Source of the DNA: Shewanella marisflavi
GTDB taxonomy: Bacteria > Pseudomonadota > Gammaproteobacteria > Enterobacterales > Shewanellaceae
Direction of reading: 5' to 3'
Assembly: GCF_023283925.1 (NCBI RefSeq)
Contig: NZ_JAKIKX010000011.1
Location: forward strand, 1-64,000
Length of the DNA: 64,000 bases
A program made the translations under genes and the position numbers. Under the pieces are notes generated by a model. It saw only the letters and a program-made list of their open reading frames with translations, made no database searches and had not been told where the DNA came from. Position 1 is the first letter of the stretch; every line of letters begins with the position of its first letter. This document shows positions 35,793 through 44,693 of this stretch, piece after piece.

Positions 35793-37307
35793 TTGCCCGT
35801 TATGATGGAAAAAGTTCGCGCTTATGTTGTTGGAGGTGTTGCGGCCTTAGGCCTGTTGCTCTCCTCTTTAGCCAATTCGGCCCCTTGGGTCGATGTTTCA
35901 GATATCTATCTTAGAGCCGATATTCAGGCGCTCGCCGATGCAGGGGTGATCACAGTTCCTGTTAATACCTATCCCTTGATGTGGTCGGGTATTGGTAGCG
36001 ATCTGAGTAAGGTAGAGCCTTCCGTCCTCTCGCCAGGTCTTGCCACTGCTTTTGCCAGGGTCAATTTCTATTACCGCAATGCGGTCGAGAATCGTGGTAA
36101 TGCCCGTATTAAGCTTGCTGGTGGCAACGATCCCGCTCGTTTTCAACACTTTGGCTCTGATTATCGAGAGAAAGCTGATCTGCAGGCCTCCTATGAATAT
36201 TTAGGGGACAGGTTTGCCTTTAAGCTGGCCGCCTCGGCGCACTATGATCCTTTCGATGAGAAAGAGGTGCGTCTGGATGATTCCTATTTTGCGGTTGCCT
36301 TGGGCAACTGGATGGTAACCGCCGGTGCGATTGAGCAATGGTGGGGGCCAGGGTTTGATACCGCGCTTCATCGTTCCAATAATGCCCGCCCTTTGCCCAG
36401 TTTAATGTTTAGCCGTAATAACGCCGCGGCGTTCGAAACCCCTTGGCTCTCCTGGATTGGCCCTTGGACTCTGACGACAGGGATAAGTTATCTCGAAGAG
36501 GAGCGTGCCGTCGCCAATCCATTGCTGTGGAACTTTCGCGGCACCATCAGGCCGCTGCGCCAGTTAGAGCTGGGGCTTTCCTGGACCACTATGTTTTGCG
36601 GCGAGGGCGAGGAGTGCGGGCTATCTACTCTGTTAGATGCGATTGCCGGTAATACCACCTGTGTGAATGGCGAGCCGAGCTGTGATCCTGCACTGCAATC
36701 TAAGATAGGCAACCAGATGGCAGGCTTTGATATTCGCTATGCCGATACCTGGTTCGATGTGTCTGTGGGGATCTATTTAGAGCGCACCTGTGAAGATTCT
36801 AGCGGCCCTATGCCGTGGGATCTTGCCGATTGTGCCAAGCTGTTCGGCGCCGACACACGTTTCGAGTTTGATTCTCAGCAGTATAAGCTGTTCTTTGAGT
36901 ATTCAGATACCATGGTGGCCTGTGGTGAAAATCAGAATGCCTTTAACTGTTTCTATGAGCACAGTACTTACCAGAGTGGTTCGCGCTATTATGGTCGCTC
37001 ATTCGGCAGTACCTATGACAGTGATGCCAATGTTTATGTCTTAGGGCTTATCGGCCAGTTTGCCAACAGTCATGGCTTTACCTCCCTGCTGCGTTTCGCT
37101 CAGCTAAATAAAGACGGTAAGAACCGTGGTGGCGAGTGGGCACCTCAGCCGCGTAAAGAAGATCTCTTGATGCTGGAATTAAGCTATCGCTTGCCGATCT
37201 GGAAGGGGATGATGAGCCTGGGTGGAACTGTTTCTCAGTCAGAATTTGAGGCCGACGAAACTGATACTAATGCCACCCTATTCGGTAGTTATGAGTATCG
37301 TTTCTAA
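35793..37307 (+). CDS. Capsule assembly Wzi family outer membrane protein
   Basis: A 504-residue protein with a signal peptide (AYVVGGVAALGLLLSS ending near NSA-P) and a long region of alternating beta strands with many aromatic residues, ending in YEYRF, which fits an outer-membrane beta barrel. EQWWGPGFDTALHRSNNARP is typical of Wzi-like proteins, which anchor or help assemble capsule at the cell surface. I keep the TTG at 35793, with AAGGA 6 bases before it; ATG codons at 35802 and 35805 are further from it. A terminator follows. Its place supports a surface polysaccharide role for the cluster. Confidence 0.85.
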   Translation: MPVMMEKVRAYVVGGVAALGLLLSSLANSAPWVDVSDIYLRADIQALADAGVITVPVNTYPLMWSGIGSDLSKVEPSVLSPGLATAFARVNFYYRNAVENRGNARIKLAGGNDPARFQHFGSDYREKADLQASYEYLGDRFAFKLAASAHYDPFDEKEVRLDDSYFAVALGNWMVTAGAIEQWWGPGFDTALHRSNNARPLPSLMFSRNNAAAFETPWLSWIGPWTLTTGISYLEEERAVANPLLWNFRGTIRPLRQLELGLSWTTMFCGEGEECGLSTLLDAIAGNTTCVNGEPSCDPALQSKIGNQMAGFDIRYADTWFDVSVGIYLERTCEDSSGPMPWDLADCAKLFGADTRFEFDSQQYKLFFEYSDTMVACGENQNAFNCFYEHSTYQSGSRYYGRSFGSTYDSDANVYVLGLIGQFANSHGFTSLLRFAQLNKDGKNRGGEWAPQPRKEDLLMLELSYRLPIWKGMMSLGGTVSQSEFEADETDTNATLFGSYEYRF

Positions 37308-37323
37308 ACCTGTTTGAGATAAC

Positions 37324-37354
37324 AAAAAGGCTGACAGAGTGTCAGCCTTTTTTT
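37324..37354. terminator. Bidirectional terminator after the Wzi-like gene
   Basis: GGCTGACA / TGTCAGCC (37329-37336, 37340-37347) with a GAG loop, seven T on the right and five A on the left, so it can also serve the convergent mutM transcript. Confidence 0.92.
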
Positions 37355-37387
37355 ATTGCCTGATTGACCTAGCGGGTCAAAAGAACG

Positions 37388-38203
37388 CTACATAGGCTGG
37401 CAGAGACCACAGAAGACGGTGGCGCGCTGGCCGAGTTTGATCTCGCTGAGCAGGTTGCCACACTGGGTGCAGGTTTCGCCGCCTCGGCCATAGACATGCA
37501 GCTTCTGGGCGAAATAACCGGGCTTACCGTCGGCGTTAGTAAAGTCTTTGAGTGTGGTGCCCCCCTGTTTAATCGCCTGGGCCAAGATCTGTTTTACCTC
37601 GGCGACCAGCACAGTGAGCCGCTCCATATCGATTCTGCCTGCCTCGGTTTGCGGGTGAATACCGGCGGCAAAAAGGGCTTCGTTGGCATAGATATTCCCA
37701 ACACCCACCACGATATGATTGTCCATCAGGCAGAGTTTTATCGCCTTCTTCTTGCCGTCCAACGCCTTAGCCAGGTAGTCGACATTGAAGCCAGACTGCA
37801 GGGGCTCTGGTCCCAGTTTACCCAACAAGGGGTGAGCGGCTTCCGGTAGCTCGCACCATAGCCAGGCGCCGAAACGTCTGGGGTCGTTAAACCTGAGCAC
37901 CTTACCGCTGGCAAGCTCGAGATCGATATGGTCATGCTTCTCCACCGGCGTCGACTTGGGCAATATGCGCAGGCTGCCCGACATGCCCAAATGGACTATG
38001 GTGGTGCCGGCATCGGTATCCAGCAGTAGGTATTTGGCGCGGCGGCGTATGCCTCTGATGGTCTGCCCGACTATCTGCTGGGCTATCTCTGGGACTGGCC
38101 AGCGTAAGGATGCGTTGCGCACGGTTAACCCTGTGACCTCTTGATCGAGCAGGTGGGGGGAGATCCCTTGACGGGTTACTTCGACTTCGGGGAGTTCGGG
38201 CAT
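37388..38203 (-). CDS. mutM: Formamidopyrimidine-DNA glycosylase
   Basis: A 271-residue base-excision repair enzyme removing 8-oxoguanine and formamidopyrimidines, with AP lyase activity. The N-terminal PELPEVEVTRQG supplies catalytic Pro2 and Glu3. DNHIVVGVGNIYANE is the helix-two-turn-helix, and the C-terminus has the zinc finger CTQCG...CGLC and ends at QPM. The full length is normal. It lies 23 bp after a small membrane-protein gene in the same direction. Confidence 0.96.
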   Translation of the reverse strand: MPELPEVEVTRQGISPHLLDQEVTGLTVRNASLRWPVPEIAQQIVGQTIRGIRRRAKYLLLDTDAGTTIVHLGMSGSLRILPKSTPVEKHDHIDLELASGKVLRFNDPRRFGAWLWCELPEAAHPLLGKLGPEPLQSGFNVDYLAKALDGKKKAIKLCLMDNHIVVGVGNIYANEALFAAGIHPQTEAGRIDMERLTVLVAEVKQILAQAIKQGGTTLKDFTNADGKPGYFAQKLHVYGRGGETCTQCGNLLSEIKLGQRATVFCGLCQPM

Positions 38204-38226
38204 ATTAATCTCTTCGTTTAGCTTGC

Positions 38227-38679
38227 TTAGGGATTATCGAGTTTGAGGATCGGCTCTAGCTGTGGGCGTAGGCTAGGTGGGATCTGATACCAGTTACCCG
38301 CCGGTGAACTGAGCTGGCCTGCCTCTGGGTAGATAAGCCAGAGTTGTGGCGTCTCTATGTCACGGATCTGGATCACCAGCTCATGGGCGGGTGTGGCTAA
38401 GTCTGCCGGTTTGGCGATAGGGGAGACTAAAATGCCACTCCAGGCCTCGGCCCACTGGCGACAGTTGATTATCTTAGGGTCGCACTGCCAGCCAAAGCCT
38501 TGCTGGGCCAGCCAGAGATCGTCATATTGCAGCTGAAACAGAGGAGCCTGTTTATCGAAGAGCGGCTGGGCATCGTCCGGTATCGTCTGGCGTTGACCAT
38601 CTAAAAAGGTCAGTATGCCCACCATAGCGACGGAGGCGAAGATGATGATGTTATTCCATTTTCTTCGGGTCAGGGCCAT
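38227..38679 (-). CDS. Hypothetical single-pass membrane protein
   Basis: I do not recognise a named family. The protein has 150 residues: a basic start (MALTRRKWNN), one membrane segment (about 10-26, IIIFASVAMVGILTFL), then a soluble part, presumably periplasmic, with two cysteines near residues 66 and 73 (WQCDPKIINC) that could form a disulfide. It overlaps nothing, lies 23 bp upstream of mutM and shares its strand, so it is probably co-transcribed with it. From memory, a similar protein accompanies mutM in other Shewanella. Confidence 0.7.
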   Translation of the reverse strand: MALTRRKWNNIIIFASVAMVGILTFLDGQRQTIPDDAQPLFDKQAPLFQLQYDDLWLAQQGFGWQCDPKIINCRQWAEAWSGILVSPIAKPADLATPAHELVIQIRDIETPQLWLIYPEAGQLSSPAGNWYQIPPSLRPQLEPILKLDNP

Positions 38680-38742
38680 CTCGAGTCAGAATCAATAAGT
38701 ATAAGATGCTTTAGAGTCTATCATCGAAAATGGCCCAGAGCA

Positions 38743-39729
38743 TCAGCCGCCGGTGGCATTCATGAAGCGGAGGATTTGGGTATCACCTTCAGGGCCAAAA
38801 TGGTGTTCCTTAGGCTTGAGCTTTATTGCATCAAGAATCGTCTGTTTTAGACGCTCGATATCGCCGGGGTATTCTCTAACGATTGCCTTGAGATCTACCG
38901 AGTTTTCATTGCCCAGACAGAGGAGTAAACGACCCTCAACCGTGACCCGTACCCGGTTGCACTCGTGACAGAAGTTGTTGCTGTGGGGGGAAATGAAGCC
39001 TACATGTATCGAACTGCCGGGCATGGTGTAGTAGCGCGCTGGGCCGCCGGTGCGCTTATCGGACACACTCAGCGGGTAGCGCTGGCTGATGATCGCCTTG
39101 ACCTCTTCGCTACTGCAGTGACGGCTCTTCTTGCGCTCGTCGATAATGCCTAAGGGCATCTCTTCGATAAAGGCGATATCCAGTTCCCGTTCACGGCAAA
39201 ACTCGATCAGATCCAGTACCTCATCATCATTCTGACCACGCAGAATCACGGCGTTGATCTTGATGCGGTTAAAGCCTGCGGCCTTGGCGGCATCGATCCC
39301 CTGTATCACCCGCTCCAGGTTGCCGTTGCGGGTCAATTGGGTAAAGAGTTCAGGTTTCAGGGTATCCAAGCTGATGTTAAGTCGACTCAGCCCCGCCTCA
39401 CGCATCTTGCCGGCAAATTTGCTCAGGCGTGAACCATTGGTGGTCATGGACAACTCTTTCAGGCCGGGCAGTTGTCCCAGCAGTTTCACCAGTTGATCGC
39501 AGTCGGTGCGCACTAAAGGTTCACCACCGGTGAGGCGGATCTTCTTTACACCGAGTTCGGTAAAGGCCTGGCCTATCCAGGCCAGTTCTTCCAGGCTAAG
39601 CACCTGCTCTCTGTCGAGAAAACAGGGATCTTCACTCATACAGTAGACGCAGCGAAAATCGCATCTGTCGGTTACCGAGAGGCGGAGATATTCCACCGTG
39701 CGGCCAAAGGTATCGACTATCAAACTCAT
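38743..39729 (-). CDS. moaA: GTP 3',8-cyclase MoaA
   Basis: A 328-residue radical SAM enzyme, first step of molybdopterin synthesis from GTP. The N-terminal cluster is CDFRCVYC, the second cluster is CHECNRVRVT with a later LLLCLGNE cysteine, and the protein ends in Gly-Gly (NATGG) as needed for activity. RLTGGEPLVR and SMTTNGSRL are the SAM-binding parts. It is 61 bp downstream of the mobB/moeA fusion on the same strand, so it probably ends the tungstate/Moco operon. Confidence 0.96.
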   Translation of the reverse strand: MSLIVDTFGRTVEYLRLSVTDRCDFRCVYCMSEDPCFLDREQVLSLEELAWIGQAFTELGVKKIRLTGGEPLVRTDCDQLVKLLGQLPGLKELSMTTNGSRLSKFAGKMREAGLSRLNISLDTLKPELFTQLTRNGNLERVIQGIDAAKAAGFNRIKINAVILRGQNDDEVLDLIEFCRERELDIAFIEEMPLGIIDERKKSRHCSSEEVKAIISQRYPLSVSDKRTGGPARYYTMPGSSIHVGFISPHSNNFCHECNRVRVTVEGRLLLCLGNENSVDLKAIVREYPGDIERLKQTILDAIKLKPKEHHFGPEGDTQILRFMNATGG

Positions 39730-39790
39730 ACAGAATCACCTACTGCGGCGGACAAGATGGGCTCGTCCGCCTGGCTAATGCTATTGTCCA

Positions 39791-41590
39791 CTATAAAAGA
39801 TCGGCAAAGGGTTGAATGTAAACGGTATCGCCTGGGTTGAGCTGCTCATCTTTCTCGGCGATCACGATAAGGCAATTGCCTTTAACCATTGAGCTCAACA
39901 TGCCCGAGCCCTGGGCGCCTGTGCTGGTGACATGCAGGCGACCGTCGCTGCCAAGGTGGTAGACGCCGCGGGTAAACTCGGTGCGGCCAGTGCGACTACG
40001 CAGCGTGCAGTCGGCCACAGCCGGCACTAATGTTGGCGCCCACTCCAGCTCACCTGCTAATTTACGCAGGGCCGGTTGAACAAACTGCATGAAGGAAACC
40101 ATCACGGCAACAGGGTTACCTGGTAGGCCGAAGAAGAGGCTGTCGCCAATCTGACCGAAGGCTAATGGTCGGCCCGGACGCATGTTGATGCGCCAGAAGT
40201 TGATCTGACCTACCTGTGCCAATGCCAGCTTGATAAAGTCGGCATCACCGACAGAGACACCGCCGGAGCTTATCACTACATCGGCCTGCTGCGCCGCCCC
40301 TTGTAGCGCCGTGACCAAGGCATCTTGGTTATCTTCTATGATGCCAAGATCGATCACCTCACAACCTAGCTGTTTCACCATGGATTTGATGGTGAAGCGG
40401 TTGGAGTCGTAGATACAGTTGGGCTTCAAAGGCTCACCCGGTTGGCATACCTCGTCACCGGTCGAGAAGACCGCGACCTTAGGACGGCGATAGACGGGGA
40501 GGTGGCCAAAGCCCAAGGAGGCTAACATGCCCTGATGGGCGGCCTTGAGTCTGTGACCGGCGGCAAGGGCCGTATGGTCCTTGGCAATATCTTCACCGGC
40601 CTGGCGTACGTGTTGCCCCAGGCTGATATTGCCTTGGAAGCTCACGCTGTTGCCGCTGTCTTCGGCCATCTCTTTCATCTGCACGGTATCGGCGCCGTCA
40701 GGCATGGGGGCGCCTGTCATGATACGTACCGCTTCACCAGGCTTAAGCGTACCTTGATAGCTATGACCGGCCTTCACGTCACCCACCAGTTGGTAGCTGT
40801 CTAACATAGGCTCTGAGTAGGCAAATGCAAAACCATCCATCGCCGAATTGGTGTGTTGGGGGACATCGACAGGGGAGATGGCATCTTCTGCCAATACCCT
40901 GTCTGTGCTGTCGTCGATTGCCACCTCTTCTGTGGTCGAGACAGGTGTGACATAGGAGAGGATCTTATCTATCCCTTGTCTGACCGACAGCGTCTTGCTG
41001 GTATCCAATTCACAGCCGCATTCGGGGGCTAGGGGGAGTGTTGGCTTGCAAGGTTGCCAGTTGTTGGCATATTCGATGACGAAGTCGGCAATTTGGCCCA
41101 CGTCGTTGATATCCAAGCGTCTGAGGTCTGTAGGCAGCTGGGTATCATCACAGCAGGCGATGGCCTGTATGTTGTCGTCATGGGTATGGATAAAAGGCTT
41201 GCCATGGGCGGCGCGGTGTAGCTCTATCTTGGGCAGCGCCAGTTTTTTGAAGCCCTCAACCAGAACGATATCGACCTTGTCGGCTTCAATTTGTGCCAGC
41301 AGGTGGGGTAATTTGGGAGCGTCTTCTACCAAATCTTCTGTCATTAAGGCCCAACGCACATGGGAAGCGACCAGCATCTGGCGAGCCCCCGCCTTGCGCA
41401 TTTCAAAGCTGTCTTTACCCGGTATATCCACATCAAAGTTGTGATGAGCATGTTTGATAACGGCTAAACGTAGACCACGACGATTGAGCTCGGGGATCAG
41501 TTTTTTCAGTAGTGTCGTTTTGCCTGTGCCGCTGTAGGCACAAAATCCAAGGACAGGGATCGGCAGTGGATTGTTAAACGGTACGCTCAT
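39791..41590 (-). CDS. MobB-MoeA fusion, bifunctional molybdopterin protein
   Basis: A 599-residue two-domain protein. Residues about 1-170 are MobB, with the P-loop YSGTGKTTLLKKL and HAHHNFDVDIPGKDS. Residues about 200-599 are MoeA, the molybdopterin molybdenumtransferase that inserts metal into adenylated molybdopterin: HTNSAMDGFAF, IMTGAPMPDGADTV, STGDEV, SSGGVSVGDADF and FFGLPGNPVAV. I start at ATG 41590 because GAGG lies 6-7 bases before it. The gene lies 13 bp after mobA. Fusion of these two steps fits the operon's role in loading molybdate or tungstate. Confidence 0.92.
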   Translation of the reverse strand: MSVPFNNPLPIPVLGFCAYSGTGKTTLLKKLIPELNRRGLRLAVIKHAHHNFDVDIPGKDSFEMRKAGARQMLVASHVRWALMTEDLVEDAPKLPHLLAQIEADKVDIVLVEGFKKLALPKIELHRAAHGKPFIHTHDDNIQAIACCDDTQLPTDLRRLDINDVGQIADFVIEYANNWQPCKPTLPLAPECGCELDTSKTLSVRQGIDKILSYVTPVSTTEEVAIDDSTDRVLAEDAISPVDVPQHTNSAMDGFAFAYSEPMLDSYQLVGDVKAGHSYQGTLKPGEAVRIMTGAPMPDGADTVQMKEMAEDSGNSVSFQGNISLGQHVRQAGEDIAKDHTALAAGHRLKAAHQGMLASLGFGHLPVYRRPKVAVFSTGDEVCQPGEPLKPNCIYDSNRFTIKSMVKQLGCEVIDLGIIEDNQDALVTALQGAAQQADVVISSGGVSVGDADFIKLALAQVGQINFWRINMRPGRPLAFGQIGDSLFFGLPGNPVAVMVSFMQFVQPALRKLAGELEWAPTLVPAVADCTLRSRTGRTEFTRGVYHLGSDGRLHVTSTGAQGSGMLSSMVKGNCLIVIAEKDEQLNPGDTVYIQPFADLL

Positions 41591-41603
41591 GTACACCTCT
41601 GTT

Positions 41604-42194
41604 TTAGTGGGCAATTGCCTCAGATAATTGTTGTTTTTGTTCTGGCGTGTTGACGTTCACGAAGGCATTAGGCTGATCGGAAAAGTCACACACAACGCAA
41701 TGGTGTTTGGCATACCAGAAATCGATCTTACGCTCGCCGGCGTCTAAGAAGGCTTTCATCGACTCTCGTAGTGCAGGTTTCATCAGTAACACCACAGGTT
41801 GTTCCCGCTTACCATCGCTGGCCACGGCCATCTCGGCCCCTTCGGCCTGAATCGCACTTAGCATGCGCTGAACCAGGTCGGTCGGTAGCAAAGGACAGTC
41901 ACAAGGCACTACCATCAGATAGTCGGCCTGGGTTTGTCCGAGGGCGGTGATCATGCCTGCTAATGGTCCCAGATAACCCGAGTCTTCATCGCTTAATACC
42001 GGATAGCCAAACTCAGCATAACGGCTTTGGTTGCGATTTGCGTTGATCAGGATCTGCTTAACTTGCGGTTTTATCCTGTCGATAGCATGTTGAATCATAG
42101 GCCGATCGTTTAACTCGACCAGTCCTTTATCGTTGCCGCCCATGCGTCTGGCCATTCCGCCGGCAAGGATCACGGCATCAATTTGCGGTGACAT
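41604..42194 (-). CDS. mobA: Molybdenum cofactor guanylyltransferase
   Basis: A 196-residue nucleotidyltransferase that adds GMP to Mo-molybdopterin to give the guanine dinucleotide form used by DMSO reductase family enzymes. DAVILAGGMARRMGGNDKGL is the GTP-binding loop, and VVPCDCPLLPTDLV carries the metal aspartate. It overlaps the upstream ABC ATPase gene by 17 bp and precedes the MobB-MoeA gene, so the operon joins metal import to cofactor maturation. Confidence 0.95.
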   Translation of the reverse strand: MSPQIDAVILAGGMARRMGGNDKGLVELNDRPMIQHAIDRIKPQVKQILINANRNQSRYAEFGYPVLSDEDSGYLGPLAGMITALGQTQADYLMVVPCDCPLLPTDLVQRMLSAIQAEGAEMAVASDGKREQPVVLLMKPALRESMKAFLDAGERKIDFWYAKHHCVVCDFSDQPNAFVNVNTPEQKQQLSEAIAH

Positions 42195-42894
42195 ATCTCA
42201 GCTCCTGCTGTGATGGGATGATGGTAAGCTCATCGAGTGTCGAGGGGCTTACCTGAATAGATTGTGCCTGGATTTGCCAGGTTTGCTCACAAAGGCTGGT
42301 CAGAGAACAAGTTTGGTGACTGCTGATCAGCATGCCTGTGCCCTGCTGTTTCAGGTGACTAATCATGGTCAGTACCAGTTGCTGAGACAGTTTATCCATG
42401 TTGGAGGTGGGCTCATCTAACATCAGCAGTTGTGGGCGCATGATCCAGGCGCGGGCGATGGCCAAACGTTGGCGCTCACCACCCGAAAGGCTAGCGGCTC
42501 TCTGGTTGAGCAAGTCACCGAGTTGCGCCATGTCGATTGCGGTTTGGGTTCGCGAGGTGATCTCCTGCTTTGTCAGGTCGCACAGGGGCTGTACATAGTT
42601 GAGGTTGTAAGCCACAGTTCCATCAAATAGATAAGGATGCTGATGCAGGTAAACGGCTTTTCCGAGCAAAGGGTTACGGCGCCACCAAGGAGTGGGGGTA
42701 AAGCCCTCGGTGTAAATCTTTCCATGACTGGGGGCCTGCAGCCCTGCCAGCATCTTCATCAGAGTGGTCTTGCCGCTGCCGTTGTCACCCTGCAGGTGTA
42801 TGGTTTGGTGCTGGGAAAGGCTGAGGCGTTCGAAGCGATACAATAAGCGGTTGCCGAAGCGCATCTCTATGTTATTAGCAATGATCTTGACCAT
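42178..42894 (-). CDS. tupC: Tungstate ABC transporter, ATP-binding protein
   Basis: A 238-residue ABC ATPase. Walker A is GDNGSGKTT, the signature is LSGGERQRLAIARA and Walker B is LLMLDEPTSNMD. It has no C-terminal Mop (molybdate-binding) domain of ModC, and it follows a TupB-like permease by 2 bp, which supports the Tup group. It supplies energy for tungstate, and possibly molybdate, import. Confidence 0.87.
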   Translation of the reverse strand: MVKIIANNIEMRFGNRLLYRFERLSLSQHQTIHLQGDNGSGKTTLMKMLAGLQAPSHGKIYTEGFTPTPWWRRNPLLGKAVYLHQHPYLFDGTVAYNLNYVQPLCDLTKQEITSRTQTAIDMAQLGDLLNQRAASLSGGERQRLAIARAWIMRPQLLMLDEPTSNMDKLSQQLVLTMISHLKQQGTGMLISSHQTCSLTSLCEQTWQIQAQSIQVSPSTLDELTIIPSQQELRYVTAN

Positions 42895-42896
42895 GA

Positions 42897-43604
42897 CTAT
42901 AAGCTCCTCGGTTCGGCTCGGCCTCTGAGGGTGCCTAAGGTGAAATTGAGCACCAGTGACAGAATAAGCAGCACGAGTCCCAGGGCGATCGCTTGGGCGA
43001 AGTCGCCTTTACTGGTTTCCAGGGCGATAGCGGTAGGAATATTACGGGTCACATCGGCGATGTTTCCGCCCACCATCATAGAGCAGCCCACTTCGGTCAG
43101 AATACGGCTAAACGCAGCGACTATCGCCATCAACAGTGGCACCTTAAGTTCCCGGCAAACCAGCCAGACAGAACGTAGCCAGGAAGCGCCTAAGGTTCGA
43201 GAGGTTTCCCAGGCGCGTTTGTCGACACTGGTAAAGGCAGCCTGACTCATGGCGATTAATACGGGTGCACAGATCATCATCTGACCCAGTATCATGCCTT
43301 TCTGAGTAAATAGCCACTTTAGGTCTCCCAGCGGACCCATGCGGGTCAACATCAGATAGACCAATAGTCCGATCACTACGGTGGGGATAGATTGGATGGT
43401 CTGTATCAGGTTCGTGGCAAACCAGCGCCCTGGAAAACGCGCAAACGCCAGTACAAATCCCAGTACCAACGATGGGATTAGGGTGATTGCCAGCGCCGCA
43501 AAAGACACGGTAAAAGAGACGCTGACAATAGACCAAACATCGGGGTCTAATGAAAACAGCAGGCTCAACGCCTGCTGCAATAGGGCTAACCAGCCTTCAC
43601 TCAT
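42897..43604 (-). CDS. tupB: Tungstate ABC transporter permease
   Basis: A 235-residue inner-membrane protein with about five or six membrane segments (for example VSVSFTVSFAALAITLIPSL and ALGLVLLILSLVLNFTL). The EAA-like coupling loop is AWETSRTLGASWLRSVWLV. The segment GCSMMVGGNIADVTRNIPTAIALET is strongly conserved in TupB. Its start overlaps the tupA stop as ATGA, so it is coupled to the binding protein. Confidence 0.9.
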   Translation of the reverse strand: MSEGWLALLQQALSLLFSLDPDVWSIVSVSFTVSFAALAITLIPSLVLGFVLAFARFPGRWFATNLIQTIQSIPTVVIGLLVYLMLTRMGPLGDLKWLFTQKGMILGQMMICAPVLIAMSQAAFTSVDKRAWETSRTLGASWLRSVWLVCRELKVPLLMAIVAAFSRILTEVGCSMMVGGNIADVTRNIPTAIALETSKGDFAQAIALGLVLLILSLVLNFTLGTLRGRAEPRSL

Positions 43605-44413
43605 TCGCTATATGTTGCCTTAAATAGTTGCTCACCTTGTACGGTGTAGCTGTTAATCATGCCTTGTGCTTCATTGCTAATCAGCCAGTCACTCAGGGCC
43701 TTAGCACCTTTGTGGTTAAGGTCTGGGTATTTTTCTGGGTTGATTAGCATGATTTGATAGGGGTTGGCCAATGCCTTACCGCCATCATAGTCGACCGCCA
43801 GATCCATTTTGGCTTTGTAAGCGACAAAGGTACCACGATCTGAGAGGGTATAGGCCTGCAGCTCGTTCGCCATCAGCAAGGTTTTACCCATGCCCTGGCC
43901 CACTGAACGATAGCCTTTAAAGTTAGGTTCTACCTTGGCACCTTTCCAGATGATCAACTCTTTCATATTGGTACCAGAGTTGTCACCGCGAGAGATGAAG
44001 CCTACGCCAGAATCGGCTATTTTAGCAAAGGCCTCTTCGGCTGTCTTACTGCCACGGATCTTAGCTGGGTCATTTTTCGGGCCCAAGATCACAAAATCGT
44101 TTTCCATGATGCCACGTGGCAAGATGCCATAGCCTTCGTTAACGAATTTGGCTTCTGCAGCGGGTGCGTGGGTCATAACCACGTCCACATCGCCTTGACG
44201 AGCGAGTTTGAGCGCCTTGCCGGTACCTGTGGCAATCACCTGAACCTTATAGCCTGACTCTTGTTCAAACTTAGGCAATAGGTGTTTCAGCAGCCCTGAG
44301 TTTTCAGTGCTGGTGGTCGTGGCGAGTTTAATCACCTCTTCACCATGGGCTGGGGTCAGGACTAAGGCGCTAGCGACAACCGCTAGGCTCAATATGGATT
44401 TTAGCTTTAACAT
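43601..44413 (-). CDS. tupA: Tungstate ABC transporter substrate-binding protein
   Basis: A 270-residue periplasmic binding protein. The signal peptide (LSLAVVASALVLTPAHG) is followed by IKLATTTSTENSGLL; the TTTS motif forms the oxyanion site in TupA. DVDVVMTHAPAAEAKFV and GFISRGDNSGTNMKE are further TupA signatures. It captures tungstate with high affinity. It is the first gene of tupABC-mobA-mobB/moeA-moaA. A -24/-12 sigma-54 promoter lies about 80-95 bp upstream of its ATG. Confidence 0.93.
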   Translation of the reverse strand: MLKLKSILSLAVVASALVLTPAHGEEVIKLATTTSTENSGLLKHLLPKFEQESGYKVQVIATGTGKALKLARQGDVDVVMTHAPAAEAKFVNEGYGILPRGIMENDFVILGPKNDPAKIRGSKTAEEAFAKIADSGVGFISRGDNSGTNMKELIIWKGAKVEPNFKGYRSVGQGMGKTLLMANELQAYTLSDRGTFVAYKAKMDLAVDYDGGKALANPYQIMLINPEKYPDLNHKGAKALSDWLISNEAQGMINSYTVQGEQLFKATYSE

Positions 44414-44493
44414 TTTTACTCCTTGGCATGTGCTAGAACACGCGGCCTTGCCGAAACCACGCTCGTTATGAGTTATTCACGCCCCTCCATTCA

Positions 44494-44508
44494 GCAAGAA
44501 GGGTGCCA
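44494..44508 (-). promoter_or_regulatory. Sigma-54 (-24/-12) promoter of tupA
   Basis: On the minus strand TGGCAC-CCTTC-TTGC matches the sigma-54 consensus TGGCAC-N5-TTGC exactly, with GG at -24 and GC at -12. The start site would be near 44482, giving a leader of about 70 nt before tupA. The -24 element is half of a perfect inverted repeat GTGCCA-GCT-TGGCAC (44503-44517). A TGTC-GGCA-GACA dyad at 44579-44590, about 100 bp upstream of the start, is a possible activator site. Confidence 0.7.
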
Positions 44509-44693
44509 GCTTGGCACTTGGTAAAAAAAGCTCACAAGTTGCTACTAAAGTGTGAAGCAGATCGCAAGCTCAATAAATTGTCGGCAGACATTATGTCCCA
44601 GGGCGTGATTCTACTGGTTCAGGGTGACCAATTAGCCGATGTTTGATGCTAGAATCTGTTCAATGTGAGTCAAAATGTCCTAAAGAAGACAAT

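Noticed and set aside
44461..44480. ModE-like CGTTAT element upstream of tupA
   Set aside because: The second half (ATTCACG) is not an inverted copy; the similarity is too weak to claim a ModE site.
44512..44530. Second TGGCAC on the plus strand as a sigma-54 promoter for the response regulator
   Set aside because: The -12 position reads AAAA instead of TTGC; it is only the other arm of the palindrome.
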